Of a stretch of DNA of 64,000 nucleotides, positions 18,347 through 26,672 are shown piece after piece. How positions within the stretch are numbered: the first letter of the stretch is position 1; each line of letters opens with the position of its first letter. The DNA lies in contig NZ_WCHR01000007.1 of the NCBI RefSeq assembly GCF_008973825.1, forward strand, positions 62,001 through 126,000, given 5' to 3'. A program made the translations under genes and the position numbers. This DNA is from Gemmobacter serpentinus (GTDB lineage Bacteria > Pseudomonadota > Alphaproteobacteria > Rhodobacterales > Rhodobacteraceae). The notes beneath the pieces are model-generated. The model ran no database searches, was not told the DNA's origin, and was given only the letters and a program-made list of their open reading frames with translations.

Positions 18347-18696
18347 TGCAATATGTGCTGATCGGGCTGGCCGCGATCTCCAATGTGGCGCTGAATCTCA
18401 GCCTCAAGGAACTGAGCCGGGGGCTGGAGACCGGATCGGTCGCGCGCCTTGCCGCGACCACGCTGCTGTCACCCTGGTTCTGGGCGGCGGGGATCAGCGG
18501 GGTGCTGCTGATCGGGCTTTTCATGGCGGCGATCCGGCAAGGATCGGTGGCTGTCACCTATATCGGGGTGACTGCCATGGCGATGGTGCTGCTGACCATC
18601 GCTGCGGCGGTGCTGCATGGGGATGTGCCAGGCCTGTGGCGCATCGCCGGGCTGGGTCTGATCGTGGTCGGGCTGGGCCTTACGCTGGCGGGCTGA
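18343..18696 (+). CDS. SMR/EamA-like small membrane protein (ArnE-type flippase candidate)
   Basis: 117 residues and four hydrophobic helices, the size and layout of small multidrug resistance proteins and of the ArnE/ArnF undecaprenyl-phosphate-sugar flippase subunits. Contains GSVAVTYIGVTAMAMVLL and a final glycine-rich helix. It starts at ATG 18343, overlapping the GT39-like stop (ATGA). The operon context favours translocation of the lipid-linked sugar over drug efflux; this is inference. Confidence 0.8.
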   Translation: MMQYVLIGLAAISNVALNLSLKELSRGLETGSVARLAATTLLSPWFWAAGISGVLLIGLFMAAIRQGSVAVTYIGVTAMAMVLLTIAAAVLHGDVPGLWRIAGLGLIVVGLGLTLAG

Positions 18697-18999
18697 CACG
18701 GGCCAGTTGAGACCGGCCATTTGAGACGCGGCTTTTCAGGCGGGGCAGGCCAATCAGGGTCAGCTGGCCGGGGCAAATTCGCCGGTGCGGCCCAAAGCCT
18801 CCGTAAAATTGTTAAATTTTTCCTACCCTGCGCGGGATGATCCCGCCCGCCTTGCCGTATACGCGGTATGGGCAAGAGGCGTTCCGCTCCCCTGATGCAT
18901 CCTGATGCGGGCGAAAGCCGCATCGGCACGCCGTTTTGGCGTGGCTGCATCAACCTGCCCTGCCCCCGCCATTTTGATGATCTACACGCATAGGACCCC
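18697..18999 (+). promoter_or_regulatory. Structured 303-bp leader/promoter region of the OGT-like/CDP-sugar operon
   Basis: No gene. Holds an A/T tract (GTAAAATTGTTAAATTTTT, about 18802-18820), unusual in this GC-rich DNA and of the kind bound by Ros/MucR or H-NS-like silencers. It also has four inverted repeats: GCGGGAT/ATCCCGC (18832-18846), CTTGCC/GGCAAG (18851-18875), GATGCGG.../CCGCATC closing on a GAAA loop (18904-18924), and CACGCC/GGCGTG (18927-18943). No convincing -35/-10 pair was picked. Confidence 0.4.
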
Positions 19000-21294
19000 A
19001 TGGCATCCGTCCGTCTCACCCCGGCCGAAGAGGCATTGGCCGCCGCGCAATACGCCCTTGTCGCAGGCGACAAAGCGCGCGCCGCCACGACCTTCGCCGA
19101 GGCCCGCCGCCTTGGCGCACCGCTGAAGCTGCTGGCAAGGCCCTATGCGCTCTGCCTGTCAGATCTTGACCGCCACGCCGAGGCCATCGAGGCCCTGCGC
19201 CCCTGGTTTGAAAAAAACCGCAAGGATCCGGCGACCGTCAATCTGATGGGCGTTCTGCTGAAACGCGCGGGCCGGTTGACCAAGGCGCGCGAGGTGCTGG
19301 AACTGGCACGCAAGCTGCGCCCACAGGATCTGTCCCCTTGGCAGAACCTTGGCAATGTCCATGAGATGCTGGGCGATCATGCGAAGGCAGCTGCATCCTT
19401 CCAAGGTGCGCTGAAAATCGACCCGAAATCGGCAGAACTCTGGCGCCTGCTGGCGCGTCAGCACCTGTCGCTCGGCAATCCCGATGCCGCGATTGACGCG
19501 CTGCGCCGCGCCCTGACGCTGGCCCCCGGAAATGTCATGATCGCGGCGCTTCTAGTGCAAAGCCTGCAACGCGCGGGCCGCATCAACGAGGCGCAGGATC
19601 TGGTCACCCGGCTGCGCCAGACCATGCCCGACAATGTGGAATTTGCCGTGATCGAGGCGCGGCTTGCCTACCGCAGCGGCGATGCCGCACGGGCCGAGAC
19701 GCTGCTGGAACAGGTGCTGGCGGATCACCCCGCCCATCTGAATGCGAGCCTGCAAATGGCGACCGTTCTGGGGGATGGTGACCGGCGCCGGGTGAACGCC
19801 GTGCTCAGCGCCGCCGTCGCCGCCCATCCCGACAATGCCGTGGTGCTGGAGCGGTTGATGGAAAGCCTGTCGCGCAGCCGCTATGACAGCGAGGCCGCGC
19901 ATATCGAAACCTCCTACACCCTCGCCAAGCGGTTGATGGATCGCTTTCCGTCCTTCGTTCCCGAGGCCGCGCGCAGCCTGCGCACCATCCTGATGCGGGT
20001 GCTGGACGAGGACCGCATGGCCAAGACCGGCAGCTTGCAGGATCTGTTGCAGCTTTGGCGCAGCGATGCGCCGCATTCGGCGATGCATTACGAATTGGGA
20101 CAGGCCGAAACGCTGGAAGACCGGCTGCGTCTTGTGGACTGGCATCGCGACTGGGGGCGGCGCGCCAGCCGCAACATAACGCCCGTGGCCCTGCCCGCCG
20201 CGCCTGCGCAGCATCTGGCGCGCAAGCTGCGCATCGGCTTCATGTCCTCCGATCTGCGCCATCACCCGATCACCTATTTCACCCTGCCGCTGCTGGAAGG
20301 CTATGATCGCGACCGGGTAGAGGTGTTTTGTTATTCCTTCTGTGAACGCCCGGCGGATCAGGTGCAGCAGATGCTGACCGAAAAGGTCACAGGCTTCCGC
20401 CACTGGCTGCACCGGCCCGATGCGCAGATCGCCGAAGGAATCGCGGCGGACAATCTTGATATCCTGTTCGAGCTGGGTGGATCGACCGCGATGAACCGGC
20501 TGGAGGTGATGGCGCATCGCCCGGCCCGGCTGGGCGCAAGCTGGCTGGGCTATCCGCATTCAGCCGGGCTGGAACAGATCGACCTGATCCTGACCGATCC
20601 CTATATCCGCCCCGAGGACCCGCGCTTGCTGATCGAACGCCCGTTCGAGATGCCGCAGACATGGGTCGCGCTGTCGCGGATGTTTGCGGGCCATCAGATC
20701 GCGGAGGGCACACCGCAGGCGCGCAAGGGCCATCTGACCTTCGGCACCGCGAACAATCCCTATAAATACACCGCCGCCTGTCTGGATGCCTGGGCCGCTG
20801 TGCTGCGCGCGGTGCCGGGATCGCGCTTTGTGTTCCTGCGGCCTGAAGGATCCGTAGACAGTTTCGTGACCAACAGCCGCGCGGCTTTTGCGCGCCGCGA
20901 TGTCGATCCAGACCGCCTCGATTTCATCGGGGTGCGCGGCGATCACATGCGCCATTACAACGAGATCGACATCGCCCTGGACAGCCTGCCCCATGTCGGT
21001 GGCACCACAACCTGCGAGGCGCTGTGGATGGGGGTGCCCACGATCAGCCTTGTCGGCCCGGGCTTTCCCGAACGTCTCAGCTATTCCAACCTGTCCAATG
21101 CGGGCCTGGGCGATCTCGCGGTGTTCACGGTTGCGGATTATGTGGCCAAGGCCGCCGAGCTTGCAGCCGATCCGGCCCGCCGTCTGGCGCTGCGCCACGG
21201 CCTGCGCGCGCAGATCGCCGCGCATCCGCTGGGCCAGCCGGAACGGTTCACTGCGGATTTCTATGATCTTGCAGCAAAGGTGGCGGCACAATGA
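19000..21294 (+). CDS. TPR-containing O-GlcNAc-transferase-like (SPINDLY/GT41) glycosyltransferase
   Basis: 764 residues. Residues about 1-300 are TPR repeats (NLMGVLLKRAGRLTKAREVL, PWQNLGNVHEMLGDHAKAA, LWRLLARQHLSLGNPDAAID). The C-terminal half is the GT41 catalytic domain: RIGFMSSDLRHHPITYF, ILFELGGSTAMNRLEVMAHR, GASWLGYPHSAGL, TANNPYKYT with the conserved Lys, and DIALDSLPHVGGTTTCEALW for nucleotide-sugar binding. Relatives glycosylate Ser/Thr of proteins in the cytoplasm. The gene opens a six-gene operon making a CDP sugar, so its donor may be that sugar rather than UDP-GlcNAc (inference). Stop overlaps the rfbF start. Confidence 0.88.
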   Translation: MASVRLTPAEEALAAAQYALVAGDKARAATTFAEARRLGAPLKLLARPYALCLSDLDRHAEAIEALRPWFEKNRKDPATVNLMGVLLKRAGRLTKAREVLELARKLRPQDLSPWQNLGNVHEMLGDHAKAAASFQGALKIDPKSAELWRLLARQHLSLGNPDAAIDALRRALTLAPGNVMIAALLVQSLQRAGRINEAQDLVTRLRQTMPDNVEFAVIEARLAYRSGDAARAETLLEQVLADHPAHLNASLQMATVLGDGDRRRVNAVLSAAVAAHPDNAVVLERLMESLSRSRYDSEAAHIETSYTLAKRLMDRFPSFVPEAARSLRTILMRVLDEDRMAKTGSLQDLLQLWRSDAPHSAMHYELGQAETLEDRLRLVDWHRDWGRRASRNITPVALPAAPAQHLARKLRIGFMSSDLRHHPITYFTLPLLEGYDRDRVEVFCYSFCERPADQVQQMLTEKVTGFRHWLHRPDAQIAEGIAADNLDILFELGGSTAMNRLEVMAHRPARLGASWLGYPHSAGLEQIDLILTDPYIRPEDPRLLIERPFEMPQTWVALSRMFAGHQIAEGTPQARKGHLTFGTANNPYKYTAACLDAWAAVLRAVPGSRFVFLRPEGSVDSFVTNSRAAFARRDVDPDRLDFIGVRGDHMRHYNEIDIALDSLPHVGGTTTCEALWMGVPTISLVGPGFPERLSYSNLSNAGLGDLAVFTVADYVAKAAELAADPARRLALRHGLRAQIAAHPLGQPERFTADFYDLAAKVAAQ

Positions 21295-22061
21295 AGGCGG
21301 TCATTCTGGCGGGCGGACGCGGCACGAGGCTGTCCGAGGAAACCGGGCTGCGCCCCAAACCCATGGTCGAGATCGGCGGGCGGCCGATCCTGTGGCATAT
21401 CATGAAGTTGTATCATGCCCATGGAATCCGGGATTTTGTCATCTGCCTTGGCTATCGCGGCTGGCAGATCAAGGAATATTTCCTGAACTATGGCCAGCTT
21501 TCCTCAGATCTGACGGTTGATCTGGCTTCGGGCCAGGTCGAGGTGCTGCGCCCCGCGCCAGAGCCATGGCGGGTGACGCTGATCGATACCGGCGAAGATA
21601 CCCAGACCGGCGGGCGACTGGCGCGCGTCGCGCATTTGCTGCGCGGCGATGAGGCGTTCTGCCTGACCTATGGCGACGGGGTTGGGGATGTCGATATCGC
21701 GGGATCCATCGCATTTCACCGCGCGCATGGGCGGCAGGCCACCGTCACCGCCGTGGTGCCGCCGGGGCGCTTTGGCGCCTTGCAGCGCGAGGGCGATCAG
21801 GTCGCGGCCTTTACCGAGAAACCCGCAGGCGATGGCAGCATGATCAATGGCGGATTCTTCGTGCTGTCGCCCGCCGTGCTGGACCGGATCGAGGGCGACA
21901 CGACCCTGTGGGAGCAAGAGCCGCTGCGCGGTCTGGCCCGCGATGGTGAACTGATGGCCTTCAACCATCACGGCTTCTGGCAGCCGATGGATACGCTGCG
22001 CGACCGGAACGAATTGCAGGCCCTGTGGGACAGCGGGAGGGCACCTTGGAAGCAGTGGTGA
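21291..22061 (+). CDS. rfbF: Glucose-1-phosphate cytidylyltransferase
   Basis: 256 residues, full length. Makes CDP-glucose from CTP and glucose 1-phosphate. Nucleotidyltransferase signature ILAGGRGTRLSEETGLRPKP, then MVEIGGRPILWHIMK, CLTYGDGVGDVD (metal-binding Asp), and GFFVLSPAVLD. Supplies the first activated sugar for the rfbG-methyltransferase-epimerase-reductase series behind it. Overlaps the preceding stop by ATGA. Confidence 0.95.
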   Translation: MKAVILAGGRGTRLSEETGLRPKPMVEIGGRPILWHIMKLYHAHGIRDFVICLGYRGWQIKEYFLNYGQLSSDLTVDLASGQVEVLRPAPEPWRVTLIDTGEDTQTGGRLARVAHLLRGDEAFCLTYGDGVGDVDIAGSIAFHRAHGRQATVTAVVPPGRFGALQREGDQVAAFTEKPAGDGSMINGGFFVLSPAVLDRIEGDTTLWEQEPLRGLARDGELMAFNHHGFWQPMDTLRDRNELQALWDSGRAPWKQW

Positions 22062-23134
22062 CGCGGGTGGCAAGCCCAGTGCGGCACCCCGATCCCGGCT
22101 TCTGGGCGGGCAAGCGCGTGCTTCTGACCGGGCAGACCGGCTTCAAGGGGGCCTGGGCCGCACGGATGCTGGCCACCCTTGGGGCACGGGTGACGGGCTT
22201 TGCCCGCGCGGTGCAGCCCGGCCCCTCGGCCTGGGCGTCCTTGCGGGTGAGCGACGGGTTATCGCGCGAAATGACGGGGGACCTATGTGACACGGCATCG
22301 CTGCGCGACGTGGTGCAGGGGCAGGATATCGTCCTGCATCTGGCCGCACAGGCCATTGTCAGCGAAGGTCTGCGCGATCCGGCGGGCACATGGGCCAGCA
22401 ACCTGACGGGCACGCTGAACCTGCTGCAAGCCCTGCGCGGCACGCCTGTTCAGGCTGCGGTCATCGTGACGTCCGACAAGGTCTATGCCAATCCAGCCAA
22501 TGGCGCGGTGCGGCCCTTTGTCGAGGGCGATCCATTGGGCGGTGATGATCCCTATTCGGCCTCCAAGGCCGGATGCGAGATTGCCGTGGCAAGTCACCGT
22601 GCTAGTTTTGCCGATCTGCCGCCCCTGGCCACCGCGCGGGCGGGCAATGTGATCGGCGGCGGAGATTTCGGGCGCGACCGCCTGATCCCTGATTTGGTGC
22701 GGGCGATGCAGGCAGGCCAGCCGCTGATGTTGCGCAACCCGGCCGCCACCCGGCCCTTCCAGCATGTGCTGGATGTGGTCGCGGCCTATCTGATCCTTGC
22801 GGAAGACCTGGCGGCAGGCACCGCACCGCCTGCGGTGAATTTCGGCCCTGCCGGGGCAGAGCTTTCCGTCAGCGCCCTGCTGGATCTATGGCAAGAGGCC
22901 AGCCCCGACATGCCGAAGCGCCAGCTTTCCGACCAACCACCGATGCCGGAAAAGCCACGTCTTGCGTTGAACAGCCAGCTTGCCGAAACGCAGCTTGGCT
23001 GGCGGGCGCGGCTTGATGCAGGCCAGGCCATCCAACAGACCGCCAGCTGGTATGCCGCATGGGCCAAGGGCCATGACATGCGCGACGCCAGTGACGCCTC
23101 CCTTCACGATTATCTCGCAGGACCAATAGCATGA
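22046..23134 (+). CDS. rfbG: CDP-glucose 4,6-dehydratase
   Basis: About 362 residues. SDR enzyme converting CDP-glucose to CDP-4-keto-6-deoxyglucose. Rossmann motif RVLLTGQTGFKGAW, HLAAQAIVSEG, catalytic YSASKAGCE (YxxxK) and NVIGGGDFGRDRLIPD are characteristic of RfbG. Start: a TTG at 22046 with GGGAGG 5 nt upstream, inside the end of rfbF, is the best supported; GTG codons at 22055/22058 are too far from that SD. Stop overlaps the methyltransferase ATG. Confidence 0.93.
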   Translation: MEAVVTRVASPVRHPDPGFWAGKRVLLTGQTGFKGAWAARMLATLGARVTGFARAVQPGPSAWASLRVSDGLSREMTGDLCDTASLRDVVQGQDIVLHLAAQAIVSEGLRDPAGTWASNLTGTLNLLQALRGTPVQAAVIVTSDKVYANPANGAVRPFVEGDPLGGDDPYSASKAGCEIAVASHRASFADLPPLATARAGNVIGGGDFGRDRLIPDLVRAMQAGQPLMLRNPAATRPFQHVLDVVAAYLILAEDLAAGTAPPAVNFGPAGAELSVSALLDLWQEASPDMPKRQLSDQPPMPEKPRLALNSQLAETQLGWRARLDAGQAIQQTASWYAAWAKGHDMRDASDASLHDYLAGPIA

Positions 23135-24363
23135 GCGCCAGCCGCCCCCTTCACCGCTGCCGCGCCTGTGATGCGGCATTCGGCCCGGTCTTTTGCGATC
23201 TGGGCGAGATGGCGGTTGCCAATTCCTACCTGCCGCCCGGTGCCAATCTTGAGGCGGAACCCCGCTATCCGCTGCGTGCGGTGGTTTGTTCCGACTGTCG
23301 CATGGTGCAACTGGATCATGTCGTCGATGCCGAAGGGATCTTTCGCGACTACGCCTATTTTTCGTCAACCTCGTCCTCATGGCTCGATCACGCGCGCGCC
23401 TTCTGCACCGCGATGACGGCGCGGCTGACGCTTGGCCCGACATCAAGGGTGATCGAGGTGGCCTCAAATGATGGCTACCTGCTGCGCAATTTTGTGGAGG
23501 CGGGCATTCCCTGCCTTGGCATCGAACCGGCGGCCAATGTCGCGGCACATGCCATCGCCGTGGGTGTGCCGACCGAGGTGGCATTCCTGACACCGGAGAC
23601 GGCGGAGGACATCGTCGCCCGCCAAGGCCCCGCCGATCTGGTGGTGGCCAATAACGTGCTGGCCCATGTGCCCGATATCAACGGCTTTACCGCAGGTCTT
23701 GCGCATCTGCTTGCCCCGCAAGGCGTGCTGTCGGTCGAGGCACCGCATCTGCTGGCGCAGGTCGATGGCGTGCAGTTCGACACGATCTATCACGAACATT
23801 ACGCCTATTGGTCGCTGCTGGCGGTGGAGCGGCTGTTTGCCCGCCACGGGCTGCATGTCTTCGATGTCGAACATCTGCCCACCCATGGCGGCAGCCTGCG
23901 CATTCTGGCCGCGCGTGATCCGCGGGCGCCTTCGGCCGCCGTGATCGCGCTGCGGCAGAATGAGGCCGCGCGCGGGCTGGATACCGATGCCTTCTATCAG
24001 GGTTTCAACGCGCGCGTCGGCAAGGTGCTGACCGATTTCCGCGCCTGGCATTGCGCGCAGCAAGATCAGGGGCGCCGGATCGCAGGCTATGGCGCGGCGG
24101 CCAAGGGCAATACTTTCCTCAATGCCGCGAAGATGCGGGTGGGCGACTTTCTGGCGGTCGCCGATCTGGCGCAGGCCAAGCAGGGAACACGCTTGCCTGG
24201 CAGCCATATCCCGGTGCTGTCGCCCGATGCGATGCTGGCGTTGAACCCGGACGAGATCCTGATCCTGCCCTGGAACATCGCGCCCGAGGTGACGGCGCAA
24301 CTGCGCAAGGCAGGCTTTGCCGGCGGCATCTGGACCGCCATCCCCGAAATGCGGAGGCTGTGA
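23131..24363 (+). CDS. TcaB9/TylCIII-like NDP-sugar C-methyltransferase
   Basis: 410 residues with the three-part layout of sugar C-3 methyltransferases. N-terminal zinc-binding domain (CRACDAAF and CSDCRMVQL: two CxxC pairs), central SAM-binding domain (VIEVASNDGYLLRNF) with the catalytic YHEHYAYW motif, and a C-terminal domain with GYGAAAKGNTFLN. The family methylates C-3 of NDP-4-keto-6-deoxy sugars, giving branched sugars. The likely substrate is the rfbG product. It overlaps both neighbours by a few bases. Confidence 0.92.
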   Translation: MSASRPLHRCRACDAAFGPVFCDLGEMAVANSYLPPGANLEAEPRYPLRAVVCSDCRMVQLDHVVDAEGIFRDYAYFSSTSSSWLDHARAFCTAMTARLTLGPTSRVIEVASNDGYLLRNFVEAGIPCLGIEPAANVAAHAIAVGVPTEVAFLTPETAEDIVARQGPADLVVANNVLAHVPDINGFTAGLAHLLAPQGVLSVEAPHLLAQVDGVQFDTIYHEHYAYWSLLAVERLFARHGLHVFDVEHLPTHGGSLRILAARDPRAPSAAVIALRQNEAARGLDTDAFYQGFNARVGKVLTDFRAWHCAQQDQGRRIAGYGAAAKGNTFLNAAKMRVGDFLAVADLAQAKQGTRLPGSHIPVLSPDAMLALNPDEILILPWNIAPEVTAQLRKAGFAGGIWTAIPEMRRL

Positions 24364-24908
24364 TGCGGCTGCACCTGACCCGACTGCCCATGGTTTTCGA
24401 AGTGGAAACCCATCCGCATGAAGATGCGCGCGGTGGCTTTCGCCGTGTCTGGTGCGCTGAGAGCTTTGCCCGGGCGCGGATCGATTTCGCGCCGGTTCAG
24501 GCCAGCACCTCCAGCAATATCCGGGCGCATACGCTGCGGGGCCTGCATTGGCAGGCCGACCCCCATGGCGAACAAAAGCTGGTGCGCTGCATCGCAGGCG
24601 CGATCTGGGACGTGGCGCTGGACCTGCGGCCAGACAGCCCATCCTATCTGAGCTGGCACGCGGCGAAACTTTCAGCCGAAAATGACCGGGCGCTGTTTCT
24701 GCCTAAAGGCGTGGCGCATGGCTTCCTGACCCTGACGCCGGGCGCAGTGGTGGAATATCTGATCGATGCGCCGCATCACCCCGAAGCCGCACGCGGCGCA
24801 CGCTGGAACGATCCGGCCTTCGGCATCGACTGGCCCGCCATGCCCAAGATGCTGTCGGACAGGGATCGCGACTGGCCCGATTTCGCGCAAGTGCCCGTCC
24901 ATGGCTGA
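24363..24908 (+). CDS. RmlC-like NDP-4-keto-6-deoxysugar 3,5-epimerase
   Basis: 181 residues, the RmlC cupin size. Signature segments HEDARGGFRRVWCAESF, STSSNIRAHTLRGLHWQ (catalytic His region), QKLVRCIAGAIWDVALDLR and LPKGVAHGFLTL. Would epimerise C-5 and/or C-3 of the CDP-4-keto intermediate. ATG 24363 overlaps the stop of the methyltransferase (TGATG); its end overlaps the reductase start by 8 bp. Confidence 0.92.
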   Translation: MRLHLTRLPMVFEVETHPHEDARGGFRRVWCAESFARARIDFAPVQASTSSNIRAHTLRGLHWQADPHGEQKLVRCIAGAIWDVALDLRPDSPSYLSWHAAKLSAENDRALFLPKGVAHGFLTLTPGAVVEYLIDAPHHPEAARGARWNDPAFGIDWPAMPKMLSDRDRDWPDFAQVPVHG

Positions 24909-25794
24909 GGCGGTGCTGCTGACCGGCGCACGCGGCTTTGTCGGGCGGGCTGTGCTGGCGGAACTGGTCGCGCAAGGACTGCCGGTTCATGCTGTCTCAC
25001 GCCAGGGGCACGGCCCGGCCCTGCCCGGCGTGACCTGGCATCAGGCAGATCTGTTGCAGGCCGATGACCGCGCGGCGCTGATCCGGGCCGCCCCTGCCCC
25101 CCGGCTGATCCATTGCGCATGGTATGTGGAGCATGGCCGCTTCTGGACCGCGCCGGAAAATCGCGACTGGCATCTGGCATCGGTCGATCTGGTGCGGCTG
25201 TTTCGCGCCCGTGGCGGCGGCAGGGTGATCGGACTTGGCACCTGCGCCGAATATGACGCGCTGTCGGAGGTGCCGTGGGATGAAAGCCGCCCCCTTGCCC
25301 CGGCCACGCCCTATGGGCAGGCCAAGGCCGCATTGTATGACGATCTGTCGGCAATCTGTGGGCAGGATCTGGTCTGGGCGCGGCTGTTTCATCTGTTCGG
25401 ACCGGGCGAGGACCCGCGCCGCCTGATCCCCGGCCTGATCGCCGATCTGCGCGAAGGCCGTGTGGCCGAGGTGCGGGCAGCGGGCCTGCTGCGCGATTAT
25501 GCCTCGACCCACCATATTGCGCGCAGCCTTGTGGCCTTGCTGGACAGCCCTGCCTCTGGCCCTGTCGATCTCGGGGCGGGGCAGCCCCGCAGCCTTGGCC
25601 AATTGGCCCAGACCCTGGGCGATCTGCTGGGACGACCAGAGCTGGTCCGCCTGTCGCACAATCCCGGCCCCGCCGATCCGCCCGCGATGACCCCACGGCT
25701 GACCAAGCTCCATGCCGCTATCGGCCCGGTCACCGAACAGCCGGAACAGGCGCTGGCGCGGCTGCTGCTGGATCAGCCTTTGCGGGCGCGATAG
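24901..25794 (+). CDS. NAD-dependent epimerase/dehydratase, probable 4-keto-6-deoxysugar reductase
   Basis: About 297 residues. Rossmann motif VLLTGARGFVGRAVL, GLGTCAEYD and the YGQAKAAL (YxxxK) catalytic motif of extended SDRs. Last gene of the CDP-sugar operon, where a 4-ketoreductase is the expected final step. ATG 24901 starts within the epimerase gene. Its 3' end overlaps the convergent trmD by 22 bp, so there is no room for a terminator between the two. Confidence 0.88.
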   Translation: MAEAVLLTGARGFVGRAVLAELVAQGLPVHAVSRQGHGPALPGVTWHQADLLQADDRAALIRAAPAPRLIHCAWYVEHGRFWTAPENRDWHLASVDLVRLFRARGGGRVIGLGTCAEYDALSEVPWDESRPLAPATPYGQAKAALYDDLSAICGQDLVWARLFHLFGPGEDPRRLIPGLIADLREGRVAEVRAAGLLRDYASTHHIARSLVALLDSPASGPVDLGAGQPRSLGQLAQTLGDLLGRPELVRLSHNPGPADPPAMTPRLTKLHAAIGPVTEQPEQALARLLLDQPLRAR

Positions 25795-26618
25795 ACCGCC
25801 CAAAGGTCTGGGCGGCGCGCCTCGGTCAGTTTCTCGGCCTCGGCCCGGCGCCAGCGCGCGATCTCGCCATGATGACCGGAGTTCAAAACCGCCGGGATCT
25901 CGCGTCCCTCCCAGACCTGCGGACGGGTATATTGCGGATGCTCCAACAGGCCATCGGCAAAACTTTCCTCCTCGGTCGAGGCATGGTTGCCAAGGACGCC
26001 GGGGATCAGGCGCACGGTCGCGTCGATCATCGCCTGCGCTGCGATCTCGCCGCCGGTCATGACGAAATCGCCAAGGCTGACCTCTTCGATCTCATGGGCA
26101 TCGATCACGCGCTGATCCACGCCCTCGAACCGGCCACACAGCAGCGTCATGCCCTCGGCACCCGCCCAGGCCTGTGCCCGTTCCTGGGTGAAGGGCTTGC
26201 CACGCGGCGACAGAAACACGATGGGCCAGCGCGCGCGATCCTTGGGCGCGCCCTCGCCCGCCTGTGCCAAGGCGCGCGCCACGACATCGGCGCGCAGCAC
26301 CATGCCCGCGCCGCCGCCTGCGGGCGTGTCATCGACATTGCGGTGCTTGCCCTCGCCAAAGGGACGCAGATCGATGGTTTCCAGCGACCACAAGCCTTGC
26401 GCCAAGGCCTTGCCGGTCAGCGACAGGCCCAAGGTGCCGGGAAACGCCTCGGGAAAGAGCGTGATGATCTTGGCGCACCACGCGCCCTTCACCCGCTGCG
26501 GCGCCATCAGATCGCGCGGTTGCAGACTTGCCGAGATGCGCAACCTGCCATGGCTTTTCGCGGCCATGGGGGCCGCGGGCAGATCGCCAGATGCGGGGGG
26601 CGGGATGTCATCAGTCAT
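25773..26618 (-). CDS. trmD: tRNA (guanine-37-N1)-methyltransferase
   Basis: 281 residues, longer than usual owing to an N-terminal extension of about 40 residues. SPOUT-class enzyme making m1G37, which prevents frameshifting. Motifs: ITLFPEAFPGTLGLSLTGKA, DDTPAGGGAGMVLR, LLCGRFEGVDQRVI, YTRPQVWEGREIPAVLNSGHHGEI. ATG 26618 (MTDDIPPP) gives the extension; an internal start nearer the core is possible. Last gene of the rimM group. rplS, its usual neighbour, is absent here. Confidence 0.95.
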   Translation of the reverse strand: MTDDIPPPASGDLPAAPMAAKSHGRLRISASLQPRDLMAPQRVKGAWCAKIITLFPEAFPGTLGLSLTGKALAQGLWSLETIDLRPFGEGKHRNVDDTPAGGGAGMVLRADVVARALAQAGEGAPKDRARWPIVFLSPRGKPFTQERAQAWAGAEGMTLLCGRFEGVDQRVIDAHEIEEVSLGDFVMTGGEIAAQAMIDATVRLIPGVLGNHASTEEESFADGLLEHPQYTRPQVWEGREIPAVLNSGHHGEIARWRRAEAEKLTEARRPDLWAVYRARKG

Positions 26619-26672
26619 GCTCTGGCTTCTAGGCCAAAGCCGCCCCCTGCGCAAAGCGGGAATCGTGGTGGA

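Noticed and set aside
18343-18696. Annotation as a multidrug efflux pump (EmrE)
   Set aside because: Size and helices fit SMR, but operon overlap with GT39 and UbiA genes makes an ArnE-like lipid-sugar flippase role more likely.
15666-25794. The glycan island as a prophage or integrative element
   Set aside because: No integrase, tRNA target or direct-repeat ends were seen; GC content looks like that of the flanks.
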